Shown piece after piece: positions 1 through 7,917 of a DNA stretch of 64,000 nucleotides. The stretch is from Xanthobacteraceae bacterium (GTDB lineage: Bacteria; Pseudomonadota; Alphaproteobacteria; Rhizobiales; Xanthobacteraceae): NCBI GenBank assembly GCA_022841625.1, contig JALHRD010000019.1:44147-108146 (forward strand). Direction: 5' to 3'. The notes under the pieces were generated by a model, which ran no database searches, was not told the DNA's origin, and worked only from the letters and a program-made list of their open reading frames with translations. The number at the start of each line of letters is the position of its first letter. Positions within the stretch are counted from its first letter, which is position 1. The position numbers and the translations under genes were made by a program.

Positions 1-43
1 GCGCCTCCCTGTGGCTGTCATATCATTTGCTGCTGCGTTTTTA

Positions 44-1777
44 TCATGATTGGCGGCGTACCCTGCCGTCGCTGCCGATCTGGACGCCGTAATCCTGCGC
101 GGCCGCGGCGGGGGTAATATAGCCGGCGTCGAGATCGCGTTGAATCGCCTCCAAGGCGCGTTCGGCGGGCGGGCCGTAACCGCCGCCGCCGCCGGTCTCG
201 ACACAGACCACGTCGCCGGGTTCCAGTCGGTAGGCGCTTTCCTTCTCGACATTCTGTTCCGTGGTTGCGCCGCGCTTGGTCAGCATGAAGCGTCCCGGCC
301 GCGCTTCCTTGCCGCCCTGGACACCCCAGGGCGGAAATTTGGTGCGATCGAGATTGGTGCCGAGCAGGCAGGCGCGCAGAATGCGGTAGCGTTTGCGGAA
401 GCCCAGTCCACCGCGGAATTTTCCGGCGCCGGCGGAATCCTCACGCAGCGAAAACTCATCGAGCCGGAACGGCATCAGCGCCTCCTGCAATTCCAGCGGA
501 ATAATGCGGGTGTCGCCATGCGCCATGGTGCGGAACGGACCGGCGCCGTCATGGGTGGCGCAGGCGCCCCAGCCGCCGTGTCCGCTGTCATGGGTGTCGA
601 AGAACGACCCGTCGGTCCGCCGGCCGTAGAAACGCACGCCGGAATGCGTGCCGAAATGGCCGCCCGGCACGCGCGCCGGCAGCGCCCGTTCCAGCGCCTT
701 GATCACGGCGTCGATGACGGTCGGGAACGGCGTCGGATACATGAACATTGGCGCGGTTGGATCGGCGCTGATCAGCTTGCCGAGCGGCAGGATCAGCTTG
801 ATCGGGCGAAAGGTACCCTCGTTCGCCATTTCGCCGGCACCCATCAAATATTTGAACGCAACCCGCGCAATGGTCTGTCCGCCGCCATAATAGCCGGAAT
901 TGATCGAGCCCTTGGCCTGCGCGGCGATCTCGGAAAAGTCGACCGTCAGTTCGTCTCCCTTGACCGCGACCTTGACCTTGATCGGCACCGGCTCATCGCT
1001 GCCGGAACGATCGTTGTCGAGCCAGGTGTCGTAGCGATAGTCCCCGTCCGGCATAGCGCGAATAAAAGCGCGCGCCGCGGCTTCGGATTGATCGAGAATG
1101 CGTTTGACCGCACCGCTGAAGGTCGCCACGCCATATTTATCGGCGACATCGGCGGTGAGGTCGCGCCCGAGCAGGCAGCCCGCAAGCTGGGCTGCGATAT
1201 CGCCCATCAGTTCGTTCGGCATGCGGGTGTTGTTCTCGATGATCCGATAGACCTCTTCGATCGGCTCGCCTTTCGACCATAGCTTGATCGAGCGGAGCTG
1301 AAGTCCTTCCATGAAAATGTCGGTGGAATTGGTCTGGATGCCGCCAATCTCGATCCAATGCACATTGATGGCGAAAAACCCGATCAGCGTCGCGCGGTCC
1401 TTGCCGGCATAGATCGGCGTGTACATCACCGTATTATTGAGGTGCTGGCCCTGCACGGCGGCGTGATTGCATAACAGCACATCGCCGTGATGCAGCCGCT
1501 CTTTGCCGTAGATCGAAAGCCCGTCGCGCACCGCCATGCCGACCGAGTCGGCGACGAAGGGCGGCATGCCGCCGGTGCATTGCGCGATCAATTGGCCGTC
1601 GGGGCCGACCAGCCCGACGGCGAAGTCATTATACTCATAGATATAGGGCGAGAACGCCGTGCGCTTGATGTTGGCGTCGATCTGATTGGTGATCGAGACC
1701 AGGCCATGCCGGATCACCTCTAGCGTGATCGGATCGAGCTCCGCGGCGTCGCTTTTGGCTCGAACGGCATCCTGCAT
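44..1777 (-). CDS. hyuB: Hydantoinase B / 5-oxoprolinase beta-type subunit (HyuB family)
   Basis: 577 aa, the usual size for a free-standing HyuB subunit. The N-terminus (ELDPITLEVIRHGL) and the C-terminal glycine-rich segment ending GGGGGYGPP are family hallmarks. HyuB proteins work with HyuA in ATP-dependent opening of cyclic amides (N-methylhydantoin, 5-oxoproline) or, in relatives, in carboxylation of ketones such as acetone or acetophenone. The start lies 3 nt after the hyuA stop, so the two are almost certainly co-translated, and this is the last gene of a six-gene minus-strand set. The substrate cannot be told from sequence. The family call is secure; the reaction is not. Confidence 0.9.
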   Translation of the reverse strand: MQDAVRAKSDAAELDPITLEVIRHGLVSITNQIDANIKRTAFSPYIYEYNDFAVGLVGPDGQLIAQCTGGMPPFVADSVGMAVRDGLSIYGKERLHHGDVLLCNHAAVQGQHLNNTVMYTPIYAGKDRATLIGFFAINVHWIEIGGIQTNSTDIFMEGLQLRSIKLWSKGEPIEEVYRIIENNTRMPNELMGDIAAQLAGCLLGRDLTADVADKYGVATFSGAVKRILDQSEAAARAFIRAMPDGDYRYDTWLDNDRSGSDEPVPIKVKVAVKGDELTVDFSEIAAQAKGSINSGYYGGGQTIARVAFKYLMGAGEMANEGTFRPIKLILPLGKLISADPTAPMFMYPTPFPTVIDAVIKALERALPARVPGGHFGTHSGVRFYGRRTDGSFFDTHDSGHGGWGACATHDGAGPFRTMAHGDTRIIPLELQEALMPFRLDEFSLREDSAGAGKFRGGLGFRKRYRILRACLLGTNLDRTKFPPWGVQGGKEARPGRFMLTKRGATTEQNVEKESAYRLEPGDVVCVETGGGGGYGPPAERALEAIQRDLDAGYITPAAAAQDYGVQIGSDGRVRRQS

Positions 1778-1780
1778 GGC

Positions 1781-3829
1781 TCAGTCTCGCCCGCAATGGA
1801 TGCGCAGCTCGCCAAGCGCGCCGACCTCAAAGCGGTCGTCCGGCCAGATCAGGGTCGTCGATCCGTATTCCTCGATCAAGGCCGGGCCCTGGCCGGCGAA
1901 GCCAGGGGCCAGCGCGGTGCGATCATAGACCGTTGTCTCCAGCAAGCCGGCCGCGCCAAAGCTGACCGGGCGCCGTTGCGGCGGAATGTCGCCGCCGCGT
2001 TGCGCGCGCGGCAGCCATTTCAATTCAGGCCGGCGCAGGCGCGAGAACGACGACAGATGCAGCGCCTGGAACTCGGCATTGGCGCGGGCGTCGCTGTGGC
2101 CGTAGCGCCGTTTGTAGTCGCGATCGAACGCGCTGCGGATGGCGGCGGGATCGGCGGTGTCGGGCAGGGGCACCTTGATATTATGGCGCTGGCCGACATA
2201 ACGCATTTCCCCGAACCGCTCGAACAGCACTTCGTCGGCGCCGAAGTCGCGCGCCAGCAGCGCGCCCGCTTCCTGCTCCATCTCCGCGAACACATTCTTC
2301 AAGGAAGCGACCGTGGTGTCGTTGAGACGGCCGGTGAAAGTCTTCGACACGTCGAGCCGGGCGTCCGCCAGCAACATGCCGACCGCGGAGAAGTTGCCGG
2401 GCTCGGGCGGGATGATGACGGTCGGGATCGACAATTCGCGTGCCAGGGCGCTGGCGTGCAGCGGTCCGCCGCCGCCGTAGCAGAACAGCACGAATTCCCG
2501 CGGATCGCGGCCGTGCTCGATCGAGATCGTCTTGATCGCGCCTGCCATGATGACAGTGGCGAGCGCAATGATGCCGTCCGCCATCCGGTTGGTTCCATCG
2601 GCGCCGGCATAGCCCAGCGGCGCGGCGATCCGGCGAACCGCGGCACTCGCGGCAGCGATATCGAGCCGCATCTCGCCGCCGAGAAAACGCTCGGGATTAA
2701 GCCGCCCGAGCACGAGATTGGCATCGGTGACGGTCGGCTCGGCGCCGCCATTGCCGTAGCAGGCCGGACCGGGGGTCGAGCCCGCGCTTTGCGGTCCGAC
2801 CGACAATCGGTTCTGCGGATCGAGCCAGGCGATCGAGCCGCCGCCGGAGCCGACTTCGACAATGTTGATCACCGAGGACTTGATTGGAAAGCCCTTCACA
2901 TAGCCGCCGGCGTAATAGATCGAGTCGACCGAGAAGCGGCCGTCTTCAACCAGCGCGCATTTCGCGGTGGTGCCGCCCATGTCAAAGGCGATGACGTTTT
3001 TGAGCCCGAGCGCTTCCGCATAGGCGCCGGCGCCGATACAGCCGCCGATCGGCCCGGACTCGACCAGACTCACCGGTTGGCGGCAACTGCGTTCGACCGA
3101 GAGCAGTCCGCCATTTGAGCCCATCATATGCAGCGCACCGGTGAAGCCTTTGCTGGCGAAATCTTGTTGCAGACGCCGGATATAGGTCGTGACCTGCGGG
3201 CCGACATAGGCATTGGCGGCAACCGTCGAGGTGCGCTCGTATTCGTACCATTCGCGGGTGATTTCGGTGGAGCAGGTGATGTAGACGCCTGGCAGCAGCG
3301 AGCGCAGCGCGGCCGCCGCCTGTTCTTCATGGGCGGGATTGGCATAGGAGTTCATGAAAAAGATGGCGACCGCTTCGATGCCGCGCTCTTTCAGCGTCGC
3401 GGCCAGCGGCGTCAATGCCGTGACGTCCAGCGGCGTGACGATCTCGCCTTCGCTTCCGATCCGCTCGCTCACCTCGAACCGCAGCGGACGCGGGATCAGC
3501 GGATCGTCGCGGCGGTAGTGCAGGTCGAATGGATCGGGACGGTTGCCGCGCGCGATCTCCAGCACGTCGCGGAAGCCCGTGGTGGTGACCAGCGCGGCTT
3601 TTGCGCCCTTGCGCTGGATCAGCGCATTGATGACCAGGGTGGTGCCGTGATTGACAAAATTAGCCCGCGCCGGATCGAGCTTCACTTTGTCGAAGCAGTC
3701 AACAATGCCGTCGACGAAGTTTGCGTAAGTGGTCGGGCTCTTTGAATAGACCACGCGATGCGTGTCGTGGTCATAGGCGACGAGATCGGTGAAGGTGCCG
3801 CCGATATCGACGGCAACGGCAAAGGCCAT
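1781..3829 (-). CDS. hyuA: Hydantoinase A / 5-oxoprolinase alpha-type subunit (HyuA family)
   Basis: 682 aa, full length for HyuA. It has the ASKHA-type ATPase signatures: VDIGGTFTD near residue 8 and a second phosphate motif, FDMGGTTAK, near residue 285. The domain order is hydantoinase/oxoprolinase N-terminal region, then the catalytic hydantoinase A domain. It should form the ATP-using half of a complex with the HyuB encoded 3 nt downstream. A flavin reductase gene ends 29 nt upstream, and ferredoxin and flavoprotein genes precede that, which is not the classic hydantoin operon (no racemase or carbamoylase). Alternatives are an acetophenone- or acetone-carboxylase-like subunit or a 5-oxoprolinase half. 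Cytoplasmic. Confidence 0.9.
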   Translation of the reverse strand: MAFAVAVDIGGTFTDLVAYDHDTHRVVYSKSPTTYANFVDGIVDCFDKVKLDPARANFVNHGTTLVINALIQRKGAKAALVTTTGFRDVLEIARGNRPDPFDLHYRRDDPLIPRPLRFEVSERIGSEGEIVTPLDVTALTPLAATLKERGIEAVAIFFMNSYANPAHEEQAAAALRSLLPGVYITCSTEITREWYEYERTSTVAANAYVGPQVTTYIRRLQQDFASKGFTGALHMMGSNGGLLSVERSCRQPVSLVESGPIGGCIGAGAYAEALGLKNVIAFDMGGTTAKCALVEDGRFSVDSIYYAGGYVKGFPIKSSVINIVEVGSGGGSIAWLDPQNRLSVGPQSAGSTPGPACYGNGGAEPTVTDANLVLGRLNPERFLGGEMRLDIAAASAAVRRIAAPLGYAGADGTNRMADGIIALATVIMAGAIKTISIEHGRDPREFVLFCYGGGGPLHASALARELSIPTVIIPPEPGNFSAVGMLLADARLDVSKTFTGRLNDTTVASLKNVFAEMEQEAGALLARDFGADEVLFERFGEMRYVGQRHNIKVPLPDTADPAAIRSAFDRDYKRRYGHSDARANAEFQALHLSSFSRLRRPELKWLPRAQRGGDIPPQRRPVSFGAAGLLETTVYDRTALAPGFAGQGPALIEEYGSTTLIWPDDRFEVGALGELRIHCGRD

Positions 3830-3858
3830 TGCTCAAGTCCTGCGCTCTTGGTCTGGGA

Positions 3859-4512
3859 TCAATCCGTGCTCTTATAGGCGTCGCGCCAGTTCTCGCCAGC
3901 GCGAAATTCTTCATCGCGGCCATCGTAGCGCCAGACCCCGCGGGTCGGCTTGTCATAGGCCGGTACAAAGCGGTCGCGATAGCGCATGCCGCAGTAATGC
4001 GCCGGCTTGACCTTGTCCCACACGATGAAACCCTTGTCGGTGAGGCAGTCGGAATCGATGCTTACCGCCTCAACCCGGCCGCAAACCATCAAGCGATGCA
4101 GCCATTGTCGGCTCCATTCGACTTTGCATTCGAAATGACTGCGGCATTCGGCGATGCGCGGCGGCTTGAGCTGGCGGGCCGGCAGCGGCGTGAGGCCGGC
4201 CTTGGCCAGTTCGTTCTCGCCACCATTGAACGGCAGGCCGCACACCAAAGTCTTGTCCAGCATCGCCTGTTCGAATGGCACCACATTGACGGTGAATTCG
4301 CCGGTCGCCAGCACATTATTATAGGTGTCCTTGTCGGCGCCGCAGGTAAAGGAAATATACATCGGGTCGTGGCAGACCCGCGTGCAAGTTCCGAACGCGG
4401 CGGCATTGACCAGGCCCTTTGGATCCACCGTCGTGATGATGACCAGGCAGGAACTTGGGGCGAAGATATTGTCCCACCACTCCGGGCGGACGTCGGTTTT
4501 TGCGGTGCTCAT
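3859..4512 (-). CDS. Flavin reductase-like, FMN-binding split-barrel protein
   Basis: 217 aa from the ATG at 4512, chosen because the residues upstream (4578-4513) are arginine-rich and unlike the family, while MSTAKTDVRPEWW begins a normal domain. The segment with ITTVDPKGLVNAAAFGTCTRV matches the flavin-reductase-like split barrel (RutF/HpaC-like fold), which binds FMN and either reduces free flavin with NAD(P)H or uses bound FMN. It sits between ferredoxin and hyuA in the minus-strand set, so it could feed reduced flavin to a partner or act on the same substrate as the flavoprotein. No dedicated flavin-dependent monooxygenase is adjacent, so its role is open. Confidence 0.8.
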   Translation of the reverse strand: MSTAKTDVRPEWWDNIFAPSSCLVIITTVDPKGLVNAAAFGTCTRVCHDPMYISFTCGADKDTYNNVLATGEFTVNVVPFEQAMLDKTLVCGLPFNGGENELAKAGLTPLPARQLKPPRIAECRSHFECKVEWSRQWLHRLMVCGRVEAVSIDSDCLTDKGFIVWDKVKPAHYCGMRYRDRFVPAYDKPTRGVWRYDGRDEEFRAGENWRDAYKSTD

Positions 4513-4599
4513 AATGAGGTGACTAGAACGCGCAGCCGAAAGGCGGTCAAGCAAAATGCGCCCGCGGGGCTGGCGCAACGCGCAGGCATCGTGCTGGCT

Positions 4600-4857
4600 T
4601 CACACCTTCAACCCGAACTCGTCATAGGTGCTGTAGCGGCGCGAATTGCTGATGTCATGGCTGAGGCTGATGCTGTGGGTCGGGCAATCGTCTTCGCAGA
4701 GGTAGCAGACCTGGCAGTCGCGCGGATAGGCGATGACCGGCTTGGCCGTCGCCGCGTCCATCCGGATGACATCGACCGGACAAGCCAGGACGCAGAGGCT
4801 GCAACCGGTGCAGGTGTCGAAATTGATGGTCAGCTTGCCGCCGGTTGGATCGCTCAT
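4600..4857 (-). CDS. 2x[4Fe-4S] ferredoxin-type protein (AprB/fumarate-reductase-associated type)
   Basis: 85 aa with two complete cysteine sets: Cys16, 19, 22, 26 (CTGCSLCVLACP) and Cys48, 51, 54, 58 (CQVCYLCEDDCP). These predict two [4Fe-4S] clusters. Its ATG overlaps the stop of the upstream flavoprotein gene (ATGA at 4854-4857), a strong sign of translational coupling and of a two-subunit enzyme. Small ferredoxins paired with AprA/fumarate-reductase-type flavoproteins pass electrons to or from the FAD. The C-terminal extension of about 25 residues after the second cluster is short, unlike the longer tail of true AprB. Cytoplasmic; no signal sequence. Confidence 0.88.
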   Translation of the reverse strand: MSDPTGGKLTINFDTCTGCSLCVLACPVDVIRMDAATAKPVIAYPRDCQVCYLCEDDCPTHSISLSHDISNSRRYSTYDEFGLKV

Positions 4858-6620
4858 GCCTGCACCAAGGCAGCGTGCTCGCCACGGATGATGGCTCCGA
4901 TCGGGCCGAGGCCGCCCGCTTCTGGCGGTGGCGGCACAAAACGTACGCCTTCGGTTGGAAAATCCTGGCGGTCGAAGATCACCTTGCCGTCGCGGCGCAA
5001 GGTCGCGCCGTGCCAGCAGAACCAGGATGGCTCGGTCATCGGAAAATCTTCGCGGAAGAATTGCTCGCGGCTTTCGGTGCGGTCGAGCGCCGAGCGATAG
5101 ACCACGCCGGAGCAGGCCGCGACATTGCGTGCCTCATGCAGCTTGACGAGATCGTGCAGATCGTCGGCGCGGCAGAGCTCGGTCGCGACCGTCACCGCTT
5201 CGGTGGTTGCCAGCATGCGCGCGAGTTTCTCCGCGTTCAGGATCATGCCATTGACCACGCTGGCCTCAAGCCGCGCCAGATCGTCATGCAGATCGTCGGC
5301 GGCCTGCCGTGTCGGCTGGCGATAAAGCGGCGCCAGTGCTTGCTCGCGCAGCATGGTCAAGACGTCGGTCGCGACCGCCGGATGCTGGCTTTCGCGCGCT
5401 TCGGTTGCCGCGGTCTGGCCGGCGTGCCAGCCCGATACTTTGCAGAATGCGGTCGGCGAGCCGGCGCTGGCATGGGTTCCGGTTGCATCGTTCTTGGCGA
5501 CCGAACCGGCGGCGAGCAATCCGAACAGATTGGTGCGCCCGCCGAGATCGATTTGCAGGCCACTTCGGCCGCTCGCCCACAGGCCCCAGGTCGGTTCGAT
5601 CGGCAGTGGATTGGTTTTCGGATCCGGCACATGGTCGGTCAATAGGATCGATCCGCCGCGGTGCAGCTTGGCGATATCGGTCCAATAGGAATCGTCGACA
5701 TGGCGCAGGTCAACATATACCGGCCCGCGGCCATCGACGATCTCCTTGGCGAACGCCGCCACGACATGAGACAATTCGCTGCGCTCCAGGCGCTCGGGGT
5801 CGTATTGCTGCATAAAGCGTTCGCCGTGCGCATTGATCAGCCGCGCACCATGGGCGACCGCCACATTGTAGCTTGGAAAGTCGAACTTCTTCATCAGCAC
5901 ATTGAACGTGCCGCCGAACGTGAACTCCATGTCCACCAGCCGGCCGCCGGCGCGAAACGCCATCGCGGCGCCGTCGCCGCAGTCGTTGTCAACGCGGTGG
6001 GTGCCTTTCATTGCAATCATGCCGGTCGATACGATCGTTCGCTTGGCCTTGATGACGACAAATCGTCCGGTGTAGACGTCAAACCCCACGGCGCCGGCGA
6101 TGCCCGCGCGCGTCGGCCATTCGCCATCGGCGGTCAAGAGTTCGGTGATGAACAGGCGGTCCAGGATGCGTCCGCCGCGTGCGGTGATCTGGCGGCGGAG
6201 TTCGCGCATCGCGACCTTCGGCTGGTACTGCATGCCGCGGACATTGACCATGCCGCGGCTTGCAAAGCGGCGAATCGATCCATCGGCGGTGCGCGAGATC
6301 GGCACGTTCCAGCGGATATAGTCCTTGATGCGCTCGCGCTGGCCTTCGAGCAATTGATAGGTCCAGCGCTGATCGCACATATAGCTGCCGCGCACGATGA
6401 ACTCTTCCGCCCATGTGTCGAGGTCGTCGCTATCGAGCGGGCAGGTGGTGATGCCGCCGGACATGGTTGAGGCGCCGCTGCGGCTGACATAGGCCTTATC
6501 GACCAATGTGACCGTCGCCTTCAAGTCGGCGGCGCGCAACGCCGCCCAGCAGCCGGCAAAGCCACCGCCAATGACGAGGACGTCGGTTTCAAGAACGTCC
6601 ATGCCGGCCGCCCGTTCCAT
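4854..6620 (-). CDS. FAD-dependent oxidoreductase, fumarate reductase/AprA-like flavoprotein
   Basis: 588 aa. The N-terminal dinucleotide fold (VLVIGGGFAGCWAALRA) is followed by the FAD-binding SRSGASTMSGG region, and a later GLLAAGS segment is typical of succinate dehydrogenase/fumarate reductase/adenylylsulfate reductase flavoproteins. It overlaps the ferredoxin gene by 4 nt and so probably forms a heterodimer with it. An alternative start is the ATG at 6602, just before VLETDVLVIGGG. True AprA would be expected with sulfur genes, and none are seen. The neighbours (TctC receptor upstream, flavin reductase and HyuAB downstream) instead suggest oxidation or reduction of an imported organic acid or cyclic amide. 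Substrate unknown. Confidence 0.85.
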   Translation of the reverse strand: MERAAGMDVLETDVLVIGGGFAGCWAALRAADLKATVTLVDKAYVSRSGASTMSGGITTCPLDSDDLDTWAEEFIVRGSYMCDQRWTYQLLEGQRERIKDYIRWNVPISRTADGSIRRFASRGMVNVRGMQYQPKVAMRELRRQITARGGRILDRLFITELLTADGEWPTRAGIAGAVGFDVYTGRFVVIKAKRTIVSTGMIAMKGTHRVDNDCGDGAAMAFRAGGRLVDMEFTFGGTFNVLMKKFDFPSYNVAVAHGARLINAHGERFMQQYDPERLERSELSHVVAAFAKEIVDGRGPVYVDLRHVDDSYWTDIAKLHRGGSILLTDHVPDPKTNPLPIEPTWGLWASGRSGLQIDLGGRTNLFGLLAAGSVAKNDATGTHASAGSPTAFCKVSGWHAGQTAATEARESQHPAVATDVLTMLREQALAPLYRQPTRQAADDLHDDLARLEASVVNGMILNAEKLARMLATTEAVTVATELCRADDLHDLVKLHEARNVAACSGVVYRSALDRTESREQFFREDFPMTEPSWFCWHGATLRRDGKVIFDRQDFPTEGVRFVPPPPEAGGLGPIGAIIRGEHAALVQA

Positions 6621-6655
6621 TAAGTCGTTTTTCCAGTCATGCGGGCCGTCGCCAG

Positions 6656-7645
6656 TTAATTTTTGGGAACGCCAACGGCCAGCACCATGGTCGACCAGTT
6701 CTTGATGTCGGCGTTAAACAATTTTGCGGATTCGGCCCGGCTGCGAACCGTCATTTGCAGGCCGGAGGTCTCGATGCGCTTGGCCATCTCCGGCTCCTGC
6801 AGGATCGCATTGACCTCGCTGTTGAGCTTGGCCAGCACAGCTTCCGGCGTGCCGGCCGGGGCGAAGAATCCAACCCACGACGCCGCCGACATTCCGGGAT
6901 AGCCGGCCTCGGCAAAGGTCGGCACCGCCGGCAGTACCGGGGAGCGTTCGCTCGCAGCGATGGCGAGCGCGATGGTGTCGCCGTTTTGAACGGCGCGCGA
7001 GATGTTGCCAGTCGCGGTGGCGGCCAGCACGGTCACGTCGCCTGACAGCAGACCCATCATCGCCGGATTGCCGCCCGGAAACGGAATGTGCTTGACCGGC
7101 GCCTTCGCCAGCACTTTGAAGAAATACTCGGCCGCGATGTGCGAGCCGCTGCCGATGCCGGCGGAGCCCATGAACACTTTGCCGGCCTTGGCTTCGGCAA
7201 CGAGTTGGGCCAGCGTTTTGATCGGCGACTTGGTGCTGGTCGAGAGCGATTCCGGCGCCGAGATCGGCAGCGCCGCAGCCTCGAACTGCGACGCGGTATA
7301 GCCGCGATCCGGTACCAGCGATTCGTTAATGGCGAGCGATGTGGTGGTGACCAGAATGGTGTAGCCGTCGGCCGGCGCGGTCGTGACCCGCCGCGCGGCG
7401 CGGATGCCGCCGCCGCCCTCCATGTTTTGCACAATGACGGCCTGTCCGCTGCGCTCCCCGAGCCTGGCCGCGACCATGCGTCCGATCGTGTCGGCAAAGC
7501 CGCCGGCCGCGAATCCGACAATGAAGTTGATGCGCTGATTGGGATAATCGGTGCTTTGCGCCAGGCCGGCGCTTGGCGCAGCGATCATGGCGGCAAGGCT
7601 GGCGACCAGGATTGTCGCTGCCGATGGATTGACGATCGTTCCCAT
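6656..7645 (-). CDS. Bug/TctC-family periplasmic solute receptor 1
   Basis: 329 aa from ATG 7645, where a Sec signal peptide begins (hydrophobic stretch, then SAGLAQS as probable cleavage site). Mature start YPNQRINFIVGFAAGG is the Bug-family beta1 and ligand-loop signature. Bug proteins bind carboxylates, amino acids or amides for tripartite tricarboxylate transporters, or act as sensors. It leads the minus-strand set with the flavoprotein, ferredoxin, flavin reductase and HyuAB, 35 nt before the flavoprotein start, so it probably captures the substrate of that pathway. No TctA or TctB is present nearby. Confidence 0.9.
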   Translation of the reverse strand: MGTIVNPSAATILVASLAAMIAAPSAGLAQSTDYPNQRINFIVGFAAGGFADTIGRMVAARLGERSGQAVIVQNMEGGGGIRAARRVTTAPADGYTILVTTTSLAINESLVPDRGYTASQFEAAALPISAPESLSTSTKSPIKTLAQLVAEAKAGKVFMGSAGIGSGSHIAAEYFFKVLAKAPVKHIPFPGGNPAMMGLLSGDVTVLAATATGNISRAVQNGDTIALAIAASERSPVLPAVPTFAEAGYPGMSAASWVGFFAPAGTPEAVLAKLNSEVNAILQEPEMAKRIETSGLQMTVRSRAESAKLFNADIKNWSTMVLAVGVPKN

Positions 7646-7827
7646 GGCGTTTCCCCAAGTGGTGGTTTTGGTCTCGTGCCCGCTTTTATCGCCGCGTTTC
7701 GGTAACGATTTTGTCGCGCAATAGCCCAGTGCCGGTGATCGCGATCGCCCGCGCATCGCCGATTTTCAGATTGTGCGGCTGATCGTCGGTCTCTGAATGC
7801 TCGTGGGAGGGTATTCCGGGCAGAATC

Positions 7828-7852
7828 TAGACACTGCGGACTCCGCTGTCTA
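7828..7852. promoter_or_regulatory. Imperfect palindrome in divergent promoter region
   Basis: TAGACACTGCGGA followed by CTCCGCTGTCTA pairs almost fully (one 2-nt indel). It lies in the 272-bp gap between the divergent receptor 1 (start 7645) and the molybdenum hydroxylase gene (start 7918), a sensible place for an operator. No regulator gene is nearby, so the binding protein is unknown. It could also form an RNA hairpin in a leader. Confidence 0.3.
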
Positions 7853-7917
7853 CAGTCGCAGCGCGGGGAAGGCGCGCCATTTCATGCCTTTTGCGCGCTT
7901 AGCCCTGCACCCGACGC

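Noticed and set aside
50..1282. 410-codon open frame on the plus strand opposite hyuB
   Set aside because: Antisense shadow of high-GC coding DNA; Arg/Ala/Gly-rich with no family motifs, while the minus strand encodes a full HyuB.
4854..6620. Adenylylsulfate reductase AprBA
   Set aside because: Fold and ferredoxin pairing are similar, but there are no sulfur-oxidation or sulfate genes nearby and the ferredoxin tail is short.
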